From: Panopea generosa
Taxonomy: Eukaryota; Mollusca; Bivalvia; Adapedonta; Hiatellidae
Assembly (NCBI GenBank): GCA_029582155.1
Contig: CM055911.1
Span: forward strand, 22,502,014 to 22,566,013
DNA: 64,000 nucleotides
Direction: 5' to 3'
Made by a program: the position numbers and the translations under genes. Within the stretch, counting starts at the first letter, position 1; every line of letters begins with the position of its first letter. The notes under the pieces were generated by a model that made no database searches, was not told the DNA's origin, and saw only the letters and a list, made by a program, of their open reading frames with translations. Positions 45,461 to 59,136 of this stretch are shown piece by piece.

Positions 45461-48400
45461 AAGAAATTTAATTGGAAAAAACAAAATCATGCACATGAGC
45501 TGTTTACACAATTGTCTTGGGATAGTTTGAACATGTATGTATGAATTTGTAGAGTCAACAGTTCAGTATTCATGCTTTTTTCTGATGACAAGGTGTAAGA
45601 GCTTTATGATGTGACAATAAAGACGAGAGAGAGAGTTTGTGTACTCGTCAATTAAGTTTGACTTTCAAGTGTCGATATCGTTACTGACTATTCAAAAGAG
45701 TTAATCCCTGTTGTCACATCTGTTTATCAATCTATGAATAGATGCAATTGTAGAACGATTCCTTTATACATATCCTGATTTATATAGGTAACACTAGCGT
45801 CTAGATGTGAATATGCTATAAATGTGTTTTACATAATGACCTACCATATACAATGTAAAATATTTTCTATTATTTCATTAATGCTTACGACTGTTATTTA
45901 ATTCTAAAAGATTATCCAGGGTAAAAGTACATTGATACTCGCTAACAATAGGTTACTTCTTAGCAACAATGTCTCGGACAATTGCTTAGTTTGCTCTGAC
46001 TTTACCTAGGATTTGTATAAGTTGTAATAACTTTTTTCGCAATAAAAATAAAATTATTAAGTTTACAATGACAATGTTACTTGTCTGTCAAAAGTCAGTA
46101 GACTTAAAAATATATAGAGACTAGCATATGACAATCGGAAATAAAACTAAACATAAAATAAATTTAATATTATTGCATTGGGTTCAATGTCATGAGCTGT
46201 TCTATGGTCTTTGAACTAAATGTAACCATCATCGCATATTGATATAATGTATTTGTTTTCAGACAAGCGAATTTATTATATAAAAAAGCAATTTTTTTTA
46301 CAATAAAATGAATACTAAATTGTCACATTTCTCGCCTACAGTTATTTTTTTTAGATTCCCTGAAGGGAAATTCAATTAACATAATGGAAATAAAAAGTGC
46401 GTATACATGTGAGTATTGATAATTCAGTAAAGAAACGCTACTGAACTCAGTTCAGTCATATTGACGAAACGAATATATTACATAAGGCACATTTACAAAT
46501 GATTTTGACACAATAATATGGAATAAGGAAGCTTACGTTGATATGATTATTTTTGTATACTAGCCATAGTGATAGATATATTAACACTGAAAGCTTCTTT
46601 CAAATTAATTTCATTTTAACTTGGGTTTTCAATCATGTTCAAATACTATAAGCTCTACGAATTTAATTACACTAGATTTAATTGTTCTTTCCTAGACTTA
46701 TTGGTGCGTATTCGAGATAGTGTCTCATTACAGATTACATCCCTGTAACTCTTAACTCATTTATAATTACATCACCAAATTCAAACACTTTTGCCGATGG
46801 TTTTCCTTTTACATGGTTCTCTGTAAAAACCTAATCCGTTGTCATTTTAAAGTAGATAAAGAAGATATAGTTCATTGATTCCACATCGTACTGTATGCTG
46901 GATGAGCCTGGTACAGTTGGCAAGGACTCTTGGACAGCAAGATCCTTCTCAAGTCTTAAACCGGTGAAGGTGTTGACAACTGGTCCTCGCCTACAATTTG
47001 CCGTACCCTCAATTATTTTTCTCAGACAGTTGCACATCATTGTAATACTTCTGTGAACGACATCACTTACTTTTGACATATTTATTAATATGTGCTATAC
47101 TGCACACACTTGTACACATTACTTTATTAGACGTTTTAAGGCATTTTAAACACACTGACTTGTTTATTGCGGTATGCATAACGACGGCGGCAGAGAACAA
47201 CGTTGAGTGCATCCATATACCGTGTTTAAGCCCCTAACCAAATTGTGAGTGTGGTATTTTTCAATACTATTTAAACATTAATTCATTTGGTGGCTTAGTA
47301 CACAGACTGCTAAGTTTCTTCATGTAGTTTTGTTTGTTTGTTCTGTACTCATAGGAAAAAAGTCTAAAACAAAAAAGGAGAATGTATTGCTAATTGGTGC
47401 CGAAAATGCCAACCCTTATTCCAGTTATAGAATGCATATACATCATTCACGTATAGTTTGCTTTTGATCTCATAAAATGCCAGTTTCACATGCAAATGAA
47501 AAAGGCCGAGAAGTGATATAGCCATTAACTCGGTACTATAAAATTGTTAATGAACAACTTGCGCAATTTGGAACTAAAGTGGTGCAGCTTAATTAGCACC
47601 CGACGTAGGTCATAAAGGAACTTTAACAATGTAAACAATTTTTACAAAACCACTCCTATGTCAATGTTAAAATTGCATGACTACACGCAATATTGTATAG
47701 GCACGCATTTTAAGTCCTCTTTCTAGAGAATCTGCCTGTAAGGTCATGTCAAAACAAACCAGTGTTAGCTCCATGTTCCAACCGAGTCAAGTTGACATAC
47801 GGCTTCCTTCTATGCTCATTTTTATGACTGTTGCAGTTAATCTTCAAATGCCTTGCCGAGTTGTTAATACACTTTGAAACGTGATTAAAACAGAGGTTTC
47901 CATTCAGCCGTTTTTGTGATTCCTATTGGAAACTCTGATTATAAGACAATCCATTTATAAAATGATGAACACCCCCTCTTTCTATCTCAATCTTCCTTTG
48001 TTTAAAACATACAAAATGAACAGCGGAAGATATCGTATTTCCTAACATGTATATCTAAACAATAATTTCCTTATAGAAAACATTTATCAAACACAACACT
48101 ACAATAATCAACTTGACTTTCATCTGCTGTATACACTTCATATTGTTATATAAACGATAATTGATCGGTAAACTTTGATCACGGTAATATTGAAAATATG
48201 CGATTTTATTTTTATTTTTGTGTGAATACAGAAGTTTGCCTTTTTAATCTATTAATGTGTTCTACTTGATTATCTTGACCATTTGAAGTTCTTTTTACGC
48301 TACTGGGAAATCTACAAAATGGCATTTTAAGCAAAAGGGAAACATAAAACGAAATTAAAAAAGTAAAAATCATTACTATGGAGGGAAATATACGCTGAAA

Positions 48401-48486
48401 AACCGGATTGCTTAATTGCATATTTCAACTTGCCTATCGCTAGTTTAATTCACTGAAATAGCAACGTCCATGTAAAATGTGTGCTG
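45461..48486. other. AT-rich DNA with no firm feature
   Basis: The minus-strand frame at 46831-47079 (82 codons, pieces such as TANCRRGPVVNTFTGLRLEK and PTVPGSSSIQYDVESMNY) is GC-richer than its flanks and could be a relic of a retrocopy or repeat ORF, but no domain or splice site supports it. Nothing else is identifiable. Confidence 0.35.
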
Positions 48487-48978
48487 CAGGAGGGTGATAA
48501 CATATTCCATTCACTTAAATGACAATGAAAGGTGTGTTACCTGCATGTTTCAACTGGGTAATATACAATCCCATTCACTTAAATGACAGTAACAGGTGTG
48601 TTACCTGCATGTCACAAATGAGTAATATACAAATCCCATTCACTCAAATGACAATTACAGGTGTGTTACCTGCATGTTTCAACCGGGTTATATACAAAAC
48701 CCATTCACTCAAATGACAATTACAGGTGTGTTACTTGCATGTTACAACTGGATAATAACAAATCCCATTCTCTCGAATGACAATTACAGGTGTGTTACTT
48801 GCATGTTACAACTGGGTAATAACAAATCCCATTCTCTCGAATGACAATGACAGATGTGTTATCTGCATGCTATAACTGGGTTATAATAAACCCAATTCAC
48901 TCAAAAGACAATGACAGTTATGTTACCTGCATGTTGCAGATATGTAAAAACAAATTTCATTCACACAAATTACAATGT
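48487..48978. repeat. 64-65-bp tandem array, about seven and a half copies
   Basis: GGTGTGTTACCTGCATG-type landmarks lie at 48531, 48595, 48660, 48725, 48789, 48853 and 48917. Units carry CCCATTCACTCAAATGACAAT and a GTTTCAACTGGGTAATA segment. Two plus-strand frames (48519-48716, 48841-49095) are by-products. Confidence 0.93.
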
Positions 48979-49358
48979 CTTATTCAAGGTTTTGTTTCTG
49001 TATATACACATTTGTATAAAGTGTATATTGCAACTTATTTTTCTAAATTTCAACGTTTTAACATCAAGCGGCATTTTAATTTGTTTCTGAAATAAACTAA
49101 CAACTGATCCCCTTGACGTTTCCGTGTAAGTAACATCTGTTAACAATCATACATTTTCATTCCGTCATTATTCGACGTTATGCGTACTTGAAGGCAACAT
49201 GACTTATTTCCATAATTTTGACATTTTTATATGACATTTTGTAAACAAATGAAGTCGGAAAACGTGGGCCTTATTAAATTAGAATAAATATTGCTGATAC
49301 TGCAGCGTCTACGGTTATGCCTTTGACTGTCTCTACATAGCCACAGATCACAAGATAG

Positions 49359-49466
49359 AACTACTAAAGGACGTCTCACTAGCGGATCCAGGGCGGCCGA
49401 AACACAACATCAAACTACTAAAGAATGTCTTACTAGCAGATCCAGGGCGACCGGAACACTTTAAAG
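49359..49466. repeat. 54-bp direct duplication
   Basis: AACTACTAAAGGACGTCTCACTAGCGGATCCAGGGC (in part) at 49359 recurs as AACTACTAAAGAATGTCTTAC at 49413, a 54-bp step that duplicates the putative transposon end. Confidence 0.85.
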
Positions 49467-49518
49467 TTACATTGACTGAAAATATGTCGCAAGGACCGAC
49501 TCCTGGATCCACGCCTGT
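49377..49518. mobile_element. hAT-like MITE remnant (inverted end pair)
   Basis: CACTAGCGGATCCAGGGCG on the left (duplicated at 49431) and CCTGGATCCACGCCTG on the right are inverted relatives. The GCGGATCCAGG core with a CA start resembles ends of many animal hAT elements. No transposase is present and the 8-bp target duplication is not evident. Confidence 0.4.
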
Positions 49519-51120
49519 ATATAACGGATCAGTTTGAAATCAAAATGAAATCATGTGACTTATTCACTACGTCACAAAATATGCTGCACGTTTAAGCGGG
49601 GAATCTATTTTAGTCTAACCTCGGCGCGTAGTTAGGAAATCCCTTTTTAATATATGTTTAATATATTATTTTGACAGGATTAAATATATATGTATTTGGC
49701 AATACAGGGTCAATGAGTATATACAGTCGTGATATACTGGAAAAAATGTAATTTAGTCAATTTTAAATGTTGGAAAAAATCCTGATAAATTCTCTTTAAA
49801 ACCATTCAGTGACTCACAATTTGCCAAATAGCCAAATAAATTGACCCAAAAACAAAAAGTATATACTTTTTGTTGCTTTTGTAACTATCGAAATAAGGTT
49901 AATAAGCTTATCGACGACGCTCTTGAACAATACATTGTCGTATTTTAGACGGAGATGTGTAGCGCAACGTTGGACACAAACGGTATTAATGTAACGGTGA
50001 TTATAATAATTTGCAAGTGACACGAGTAAGAAGTCGGATTTGAGTACAAGGAATTTATAATTACTCAGCTGTAACCGGCACTTAACGCACATGTAGCTTT
50101 AATTAAAAAGTGTCACACTCTTGAATGGAATTAATAAGTTGAAACATACAATAAAGCAAACTGAATTTTAGAGGTTGACACTGATTAAAAGCAACTTATA
50201 CTTTTAACATTATATATAAAATGAAAGTGTAATATTCTGCTCGCGGGTTATAAATAAGAAATTAAAACTTCCGAAATGTATAGTAATCAATGTTTAACAA
50301 TTAACACAACATGTCGGTGCTTTTGACGGACAAACAAAAATACACTCATGAATTTTTACGACAATGCAAACAGTAAAGGTTAGTTTGTACTGTTTAAGAT
50401 TTTTGCATCTCAGCCAGTTTTTGCAGACATAGCATGCGAGATGTGCGAAGACTACTACAATAAAACACAATCTGGTCTCCGTGGACCTTCATAAAACAAT
50501 GTCGTAAAAAATATATAAAACGCTGCACATAGAAACGATTTGCATGCTTACATTTTTATTTCAACAACATCAAATGTTTCAAACATGTGGCTATCGGGTT
50601 TATTTTGCACCGATGTGAAATAATTTATTATACTTTATACTTGTACAAATCCTTGATATACGGGATATGATAATTATACTTTATACAAATCAATAATGCC
50701 TGATTAAAGATCGCTTGGAAATATGGAATCTTCCCAAAAAAGGAAACTTATAGATCAGGTTTTATCGAGTGTGTTAATGAGGGGTGTCGGAACATGCAAC
50801 ACCACTCATGCACCACACGCCCACTAGCATTGAATTAAGCGATATTTTATTATCACAAGCCCACTTAATGAATTTCATGGTTCCAAGGAATCAGAAATAA
50901 TAACTGTTGCTTACCGGACAGAGATTTCCGCGTAGTTTTTACCGGGTACGGAATTTCATCCTACACCCCTTGCAGGCGTTTATTCTACCCTCCTCGCGCT
51001 ATGACGTAATGCGATTGATAAAATCCTCGCACAATGACAAATTCTTTACTTTAGCACATATTCATACTATGGTATAAAATTAACTAGAATATCAAATTTT
51101 AAAATGAACAAATGGAAACA
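49519..51120. other. No firm feature
   Basis: AT-rich sequence. A 92-codon minus-strand frame at 49814-50092 has no recognised domain. Confidence 0.4.
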
Positions 51121-51182
51121 TGATTAATTGATTGATTGATTGATTGAATATTGAGCGTCATATTAATGCCATCGAGGACTAG
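51121..51182 (-). mobile_element. SINE family 1 tail fragment
   Basis: A (TGAT)n tail passes into GAATATTGAGCGTCATATTAA, TGCCATCGAGGACTAGAG, then homology stops. Only the tail-proximal end of the family is present. Confidence 0.6.
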
Positions 51183-54100
51183 AGCTACTAAATATGCTAA
51201 TATACAGAGATGTATGAGTGCACGTTGCACAAGTGCAATTTTACACAAGAAAAAAAGATATGTCATTGGGTTTTTTGGCGGAGAGCCTCGTTACCGTGAA
51301 ACCAGTTCCCTCAGGACGGAATTTTCAAACTGCACCTCAAATCCATGAAAGATACGTGTACGACACTAAGTCAAAGTAGGGGTCTACTGTCACGATTGCC
51401 GTACTTAGAGGCACTGCTAGCTATACTGATTACTTTACATTTTAAATTACCCTTTTTTGCATTTTCTCGAAAAAAGACCCGGACATATTAAGGTAAGGCG
51501 TTGAGAATAAAAAGTCTTAAATTAGACATTGTATATTATATTTTATCAATTTCAGGCAGAGCAGCTAACACTTTTTTGAAAACGGTACAGGTAGTATTTG
51601 TTGCCTTTGTTAACACCCCACAGTGATACGACCTTCCGCATACAAGGGGACACTCTACGATAAGACCTCCGCTGCGGTCTGCTTTGTGCCAAAGGAATTG
51701 AAAAAGATTTCGGTTACATTTTTGTTCGTACACATTTATTGGACTTGCTTAGAATGTCGTCGTTCATTTAACCGTCAACTCGATAAGACAATGTTTTGGA
51801 GATAGTGAGACATGAATTTATGGCGTCAGAATTACCAAATAAATATAAAATCAGTCGAAAGTTTTATGTTGTATTAATATCGAGTTTAGTTGGCTGCATG
51901 ATTTGATTGATAATTTACTATGAAGTTTCTTTTTTTATTTTCAATATGGATTTCTTAGCACTTGCAATGAAATATTCCAACAAATATGGTCGTTATTTTG
52001 TCAGTACATGTATCTATATTCAATATAGAATTCATATATAGTTAAAATTTAAAAGTTCTGATGATTTACATTGTCATTTTGCTTTTTGTAATGCAGAGTT
52101 TATTTGTTTATTTGTAATTGCAATGCAGTGTTCTTGGTAATTTGTCATATTTTTCAATTTGTCTTCAAAGTAGTATTTCTGTACACTATGTAATATTATT
52201 GGTGATTTGATAGTTTTATTATATATCTAGTTTCAATGTAGCATTTGTAGTTATTTGCTAAAGTTTATTCCTGATAATTTGCTATTTTCATTGTAGTGTT
52301 AGTATTTATTTGCTATATAGTAGTATTGGTACTTTGCCGTGTGTTTAAAAATGTTTTCGTATTTATATGCTGTGTAAAATTATTCATGATTTGCTATATA
52401 GATTTCCTATCCATTTCCTATGTAGTATTATATTGATTTGCAATTTTGTTACAATAAGCTATACAATCCGTTTGTTAACATTCGCGAAATATGGAACCAA
52501 CTAACCGACGATACATGTTATCTCTTTTCTCATCCTCAACTAACAATATTCATTCCTTAAATAGATCAGCTTGAAACATCTGTTCGAGAGCAAACATCAG
52601 ACAAATCATCTTCAGACAACCGATGATAGGGCTCTAAATGTATGCTTGTCCATCTAACTACAAGACAATTCTGTCGAGCAACCAAATGATCAGTTAATCC
52701 ATTTTGGCTAGTTAAACACTTTGATTGAAACATTCAGTCCATTTATAATTAGCAATAGTTACCATTAATTCATTATTGGCGATAGCGGTTTAGTTTGTAA
52801 CAAATCCTTGATTGATATTTTTCTTTAATTAACCCGCCATGTGGGGGATATCGGAGTTGAGCTATTGCTAAGGAATTTAAAACGAGGCATGGTTAATAAA
52901 AATTGATGTTATTATATCAAAATCACCAGATGTTTAGCTATCATTCATCTGCTGATGATGTTTGTTTAAGAAAGTTTGCTATGATTAATGCGCCATTCAA
53001 TCAATTATCGTAAAATATATTGATATTTAATGAGGAAAATACGTGTTATAAATGCTTTTCATTGCTAAAGGTAGTGTCTGCACGTATTTGTATAACGATA
53101 GGCGGTCTACAATAAAGGCCTAATGATTCGAACAAAATATTCACCTGAACGTGTTCAAAACTAATATTGATATGACTTATAGCATACGAACCGATACATA
53201 CGAGCACTGGCTTGAATTATATCAAAATCTGTTGAAACAAACGATATACTTTTAATAGGGTTTGTCTTCAACACATGACAGGTTATATGTGCTGGAATCG
53301 TACAAGGAGGAACATGTTGATGTTTACACAATAGTTTAATATTACATGTATTATATAACTGAATGTATCAGTGCCTAATACCACACGGCCACGAAGGACC
53401 TTGAAAACGTACTAAATTCCGCTTATAATATAATATAATTTGCACAGTATTTGCTTTACTGAAATAGATGTTCTCTTCGTTGCCTTTTTGTATGATGACA
53501 ACTGCAACAGCTATAAACAATCAATAAATTGTATATTTCTCCTTCTTTAATAAGTTGTTATTAATGGAATAAATGTTTAATTGAGACAAAACCATACACT
53601 CTAAAATGACGAGTAATTACATGTAAAAGAGACTGTTCACACACACGCTATAGACTATGAAACTAAACAATCGTTAACTTATAAACCAAGAAAAAGAGTT
53701 GTGAATTATAAATGAAGGCCGTCTGTAATGGTTACCAAGTAGCTAGACATCATTTTAAAAATAAACGCGAACAGATAAACATGACTGTGATATAATTTAC
53801 AATTATTGTGAATAACAGTCTGGGAGGCAGAGGAGAGAGACTCTCGGAATAATTTGCTGTTATTATGGAATTGGAAACGGATTCTGAATGAGCCAGCAAT
53901 GAGGCTATCTAAGAATATTTTATTATAAACAATGCTAATTTGATTTTAAATTAACTATTAGTAGAGTATACGAAGCACGTTTATGCCGGAGATAAGTAGG
54001 TTTGGGGTTAGGTTTAATGTTCGAGATGAAGGGGATTAATTATAGAATGTATTTTATAATGATCTGCACTGTCAGTTAGAAATCTGGGATATTTTGCAGA

Positions 54101-55514
54101 CTCGGTACGATGGCCTCTCATAAGCCAGTTCTCGTTATATCTTGGAAACGGACTCGAAACCGTTCATGATAGCTGAAAGCCTGTTACTGAATTGAATGAA
54201 TTTAACGGAGAAGTCATCTGGAATAGATTATGTTGCTTTAGCTAGAACTCCATATGAATGCTAGACAATGACGCTTACATAATAACGCTTGAGTCATAAC
54301 TATGAAAATCTACCCTATATTATACAAACTGAATAAAACGTTTCGGTGTCATAACAATTTTATTGATAAATATTAATGAAGATCACGTGACTTTCTTAAA
54401 ACAAAGACTACGTTTGTAAAGAAGCAAATGCATTCCTTTATGTTAACGTCATGTTAAGCACATAAAACAGACAATAAAATTTAGTGTTGCGATTGTTATC
54501 TCATGCGTGCGAATAACAAGGGCGCCGAATTATGGATTGTTGAATGTTACATATGAATAGAAAACAGTTTATTGAAAAGAAAATATGCACATTTCAACTT
54601 CTGGAAACAGTAACTATCGAATACGAAATAAAATATGAATCTTCACCATACTAACATTTGTAATACAAAAATTTAAATATTATATCCATAAACTGTGTTT
54701 CCAAGAAAAACGAAGATAAAAGGACTCCGAAAATAATCAAATCTGGTTACGGAAATGTATGATTATTAAGAACAAATGGCAAAAATGGCTACCGCCTTTG
54801 AAGAATCAGTGCCTTAATTAAGATTAGGGCGATTAAATCTGATTAACAAATACAGTAAAGGGATCGTTATAAAACTGTTTGTATCTCTTTTATGCTTTTT
54901 GATGAATGACAGAAAATTATCAGTGCAATATTTTTCTGCAATTTCACGGTTTTCAATCATAAACTGAAAATAGTAATCAATGTTTGTTTCGGTAAAATGT
55001 CAATAAACCGTACCCCATCATTGTCAAATTGGTAATATAAAAATATAGTTCACAGACACTAACAGTATTGAATTCCTATATACCACAGGCGCTATAAAAA
55101 TGCATACGAGTGTATGTCGTCTGGGTTTAATTATTATATTCATCACCCGGACCACATGGTATTCGTACAAGTAATGCATATACATAATTATTTAACATAT
55201 TTAAATAGTGTCAATCATGTTTCGCAGTTGCTTGTGCTAGTAAGATTTCATTACTGACCGGACGAAGGTTGTGACTCCTGCGCTGCATTCAGCACCATTG
55301 GACAGCAAATTCGCCTGGTTCCCTGAAAGCATCGCTTCTGTGGGTTAATTTGAGACTGGGTAGGTGTCTAGGTTTATATGTTAGCAAACGTTTAACCGAA
55401 ATGAACGCAGTTCAGTTGTTGTTTTTTTTCTATCGTATATATTGTATTTACGATGATTAGTTTATATTTTAACAGCGTTTTTAATGTACGATGTTGTTTT
55501 GACTGTATCTTTTG
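51183..55514. other. Long AT-rich stretch with no firm feature
   Basis: 51900-52480 is T-rich with recurrent words (ATTTGCTAT, GTAGTATT, GGTGATTTG), possibly an ancient degenerate tandem repeat. 53820-54200 has two related phrases (GGAATTGGAAACGGATTCTGAA and CTTGGAAACGGACTCGAAAC). No coding or RNA-gene signals. This is the largest gap in the SINE distribution. Confidence 0.4.
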
Positions 55515-55760
55515 ATGTTGTTGTTGTATTGTGTTGAGCGTCGCTTTCAACAATTGTTCAGTCATATCGCAACGGCGTCTATATGAGACAGTATAATATT
55601 CTAAGCACTGCCACTCTAGAGTATCATGTCGCAGACACATGGTATGAAACCCCGTGCTAACAGATGGAGCTTAAAATACTTTTTTGTACGACCCTGATGG
55701 GGATCGAACCCACGACCTTCCGCATGCGAGGCGGGCATTCTAATGCTAAACCACCGCTGG
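55515..55760 (-). mobile_element. SINE family 2 copy, best-preserved head
   Basis: The GTTGTTGTT tail and GTTGAGCGTCGCTTTCAACAATT module lead to ATATCGCAACGGCGTCTATATGAG, CACTCTAGAGTATCATGTCGCAGACACA. On the minus strand the head reads AGCGGTGGTTTAGCATTAG then AATGCCCGCCTCGCATGCGG and GTCGTGGGTTCGATCCCCATC: good A and B boxes at tRNA spacing, with an Ala/Gly-like anticodon arm. The acceptor stem does not close, so it is not a tRNA gene. Confidence 0.8.
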
Positions 55761-55777
55761 TTTGTGCTTCACTTGAC

Positions 55778-55855
55778 TGCTGTGGTCGGACGATGATTCG
55801 AACTCACGATCCCTGGGTTGATCACGTTGATTGCCATCGACCATCACCTTTAGGA
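55778..55855 (-). mobile_element. Second tRNA-like head directly upstream of the family-2 SINE
   Basis: The minus strand reads AAAGGTGATGGTCGATGGCAA and then ATCGTGAGTTCGAATCATCG, a good B box. It adjoins the family-2 head in the same orientation, giving a dimeric arrangement. It may be a separate truncated SINE. Confidence 0.5.
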
Positions 55856-55860
55856 CAATT

Positions 55861-58477
55861 ATTTATTTGAAATATTTCGTACGAACTATCTACACTATAT
55901 ACTCGGAGACGATTTTGTGTTTCGTACAACAAATCAATACATTGATACCACGACCTTAACGACGGGAAATTCGAATATGATTAATTATATAACTGCAATT
56001 ATATAATAAATGACATGCATTGTGCTAAGGTTTTGTCGGCTTAATTGCTTTCCATTAGTCGAGTCAATTAAACAAAGCTTGCAAAACACATTAAAGACTG
56101 GTGGTTTACCATCAATTGAGATAAATGAAGACATTTTAGTGCAAATTATATTTACTAGAACGTGTTGCTATTGATTTAATGGATTAGTGTCACGTTATTC
56201 CTAAATATCACGTGTGTCAGTCTTTATGTATTTTACGACACAACCGTTTGATTATATTGATGCATGCTTTGATTGCACACTTTAAAACTATTTACAATTC
56301 TTTGGCTCGTATCTTAAACAACAAGTAATACATCGATAGTTTATGTCATTCAGAAAAAAACAAAATACTTTTAATTTTAATTATTGATATGACTTCCTGC
56401 ATAGCAATTCAAAACTTATATAGCAAATATTATATTAGATAAGAATGAATGAATGCATGGGGTTTTACGGCGCACCAACACATATACTTTATATAACGTT
56501 AACAAGAAGAAATATTCTATGTAATTATACATATACAAAAAAAGCAAATCAATTGCAATGAAAAAATACATCGATGAGTGAATATGCAGAACGAAACAGG
56601 AACGTTGGTACCTGCAGAACTGCAGCCGATTTATTCGATACTTAATTTGTCATATATTACGACATTGATGTGGTATAGCGTTCTTTATCATGCCATAAAG
56701 CATTCTGGCAACCTGGAGGAACCAAACCTTGTTTGTTCTATAATTTGACCACGATACTGAATGATAGAATGGATATTATACCCATTTGATAGATTTATAT
56801 CCTTTTGTAGAGATCGTCAGTGGTCCATTTTTTACTTTGAGTCACATGAATGGTAATAAAACTAGTAATAAAAACAAATCAAAGAATAAGCATACCCGAC
56901 ATATTCGTTACAAACCCTATTTACGTATAGTTTGTTTCAACTGTTATGGTTAGTTTGAGTTTGTGACGGGTATGTAATAATTATAGCAAACCGGTTGTCT
57001 GTCGTCTGTATTATTAGATCAACACGCTAGTGAATATGAACAATCTATTTAAAATAAAGTTGAAAATTTCCTTAAAAAGTTTCTCAACCATGTCGATCAA
57101 AACTGATAAAATTACCGTAAATTTGTTTCATCATTTACCAGAGTTATTATCCTTTCAAAAATATAATCGAAAAATTTTTTTACACACATACAGAGATGGT
57201 CTGTTTTCATAGCTTCTCAACAAGTAGATTGCTTATGCTCAATTCAATCTTAAAATGCATTTGAGGATCGCAATACAAAAGCGAGGAGGACCGAGGTAGT
57301 TTGTTTCAGTCATAATGCATCCCTTTTCAGATCTGTTCAATCTCTGTGCGAAAATAAAAATGGATTTATATGCTTGTACCACAATGCATTTCACCCGAAA
57401 TTGGGTATATATGTGCCCTATAAACTTCAAAAACATAGTGGCAAACTCTTTTTTTTCAAACCGATTATAGTGGTCAAAACTCTATATTCAACAAATTATA
57501 TAGGGGTCTAAACTCCTCATTTAATCAAAACTTTATTTACACAGCGACATAAGCTCTTTCATAGTCCGGAGTTCCTAGGCATGTGGGATTGAACCCTGGA
57601 TTTAAGATGGGGTCAAACGTCTACATTATGTCTCAAGAAATGAGAGTCAAAGCTCTACATCGCATAATGCAAAAGAAAATAATGTTAAAACTCTACAACA
57701 TATGTCTAATATTAGGGGTCAAAACATTGGTACATATGTATGAACTAAGATATAGGGAGTGTCCACCACCAGGGTGACCAACAAAACGTACTCAAATCCC
57801 ATTGATATGTTATTGACCGAAATGAGGAGAGATGAGTCCGCTCTATAGTCTATAACCGAAGGCAACTGATACTACATATTCTCCTACTTTCTGATCCCGT
57901 CGTCTATGCCGTTCCTCGAAATGAGGACATTTGTAGCATGCTTTCGAACTATATAATAAATTGATGTCAATGTTTTCTAGTACAAATCAAGTATACACGC
58001 TTTGCTTCCTGCACACTTCACTATAACTGTATACTTCAAAGGAATCTGAAGAGGAGTTAACCAATGCAAACGACTGTTATGTGTTAAAACAAGATATAGT
58101 TTTTACCACAGGCTATAAATGGATTCATCAAATTGTATTATCGAGAATTTATAATGAATTGCATTGATAGTCGTGTTTGTATCTGTCTTTGATCAACTGG
58201 TTATTTAGTTCAATACAGAGTGGAATTGTTACTTAGTATGTTTTCATTTTTTTTTTTACAAAAATGCAATTTTAGATGACTGTTGTAAAACAGTTAAGCA
58301 GCAGACACACACGGGGGTACCGGGGGTACGGAAATAGGGAGATGACAATATTCTAGCATTTAGGAATACATGGAAATGCTTAAATCGAATACTGACAACT
58401 CAGGGTTTGTATCTGATAACCACATGGAGAGTGTTATCTTTGAATGTAAGTATACGAACTTTTATATTAACTACATA
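55861..58477. other. AT-rich DNA with one SINE fragment
   Basis: Besides the fragment at 56443-56482, a B-box-like string (minus-strand CCAGGGTTCAATCCCAC at 57584-57600) stands alone without an A box. Around 57470-57740 the word TCAAAACTCTA/TCAAAGCTCTA recurs at irregular spacing. No gene. Confidence 0.35.
56443..56482 (-). mobile_element. Fragment of a V-SINE-like tail with (GAAT)n
   Basis: GAATGAATGAATGCATGGGG then TTTTACGGCGCACCAACACA is a tetranucleotide tail followed by a tail-proximal module of a type widespread in mollusc SINEs. Homology fades after about 40 bp. Confidence 0.5.
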
Positions 58478-58695
58478 ATTTTTTTGAATAGAGTTAAACG
58501 GCATTTTCAACACATTTCAGCTTATATATGGTATATTCAGTATTATTGGTGAAGCAATCTGAGTACAATCATTCCGTAATTGGAAACTTTCTCACATTAA
58601 GTTTTTGCGGCGAGCGGGACTCGAACCAAGGACCATAGCGGTGAGAGGTAAGTGGTTTTTAAATGACGCATTATACTACTCGTCCACGAAGGACC
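58478..58695 (-). mobile_element. SINE family 4 copy, full length with class-II tRNA-like head
   Basis: The tail module GTTAAACGGCATTTTCAACAC is on the left, then ATTATTGGTGAAGCAATCTGAG and CACATTAAGTTTTTGCGG. The minus-strand head reads GGTCCTTCGTGGACGAGTAG, TATAATGCGTCATTT, a long variable arm (CCACTTACCTCTCACCGC) and CTTGGTTCGAGTCCCGCTCG, an intact B box. It is the clearest family-4 head. Confidence 0.8.
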
Positions 58696-59136
58696 CAAGA
58701 TATTATTAAAAGTTTTCTTATAAAATAGTGGTAAAACGCTAGTTTTGAAAGTATGAGTAAACTTTTTTAAAAAATAAATATTTTTTCAACGTTGAAATAA
58801 AAGTGAAATTAAAGGTTTGGCTTTTGTTGCTGTGGTGGACTACGAACATGGGAATCTACATGTAGATAATGTTGATACATTTACTGTAGTGATACCCATT
58901 ACCCTTTTCAAAGGAGAAACGAAATTGACGACTAGGACGTATTATTTTATGCTTTTTGATGAATTATAGAGATTTCGCAGTGGATTGATTATTGTAATCC
59001 ACTGTTTTAAACAGTGAAATTATGGCATATCACTTTTAAAAAGAAATACCATTTAAAAAAAATATATATTTGTTTGTATTAATCTAATAACATCTAATGG
59101 TAAATTGAGGTAAAAATAAACAAAAAATATGTAAAA
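58696..59136. other. No feature seen
   Basis: AT-rich sequence between two mobile elements. A short near-palindrome, CAGTGGATTGATTATTG..AATCCACTG, lies at about 58977-59005. Confidence 0.4.

Noticed and set aside
54780..54800. Similarity between ATGGCTACCGCCTTTG here and ATGGCCACCGCCTTATA near 12211.
   Set aside because: Only about 15 bp match and the flanks do not extend the similarity.
55689..55760. Possible true tRNA gene (good A and B boxes, anticodon-arm-like CCGCCTCGCATGCGG on the minus strand).
   Set aside because: The acceptor stem does not pair, and the segment continues into a body and tail shared with other copies, so it is a SINE head.
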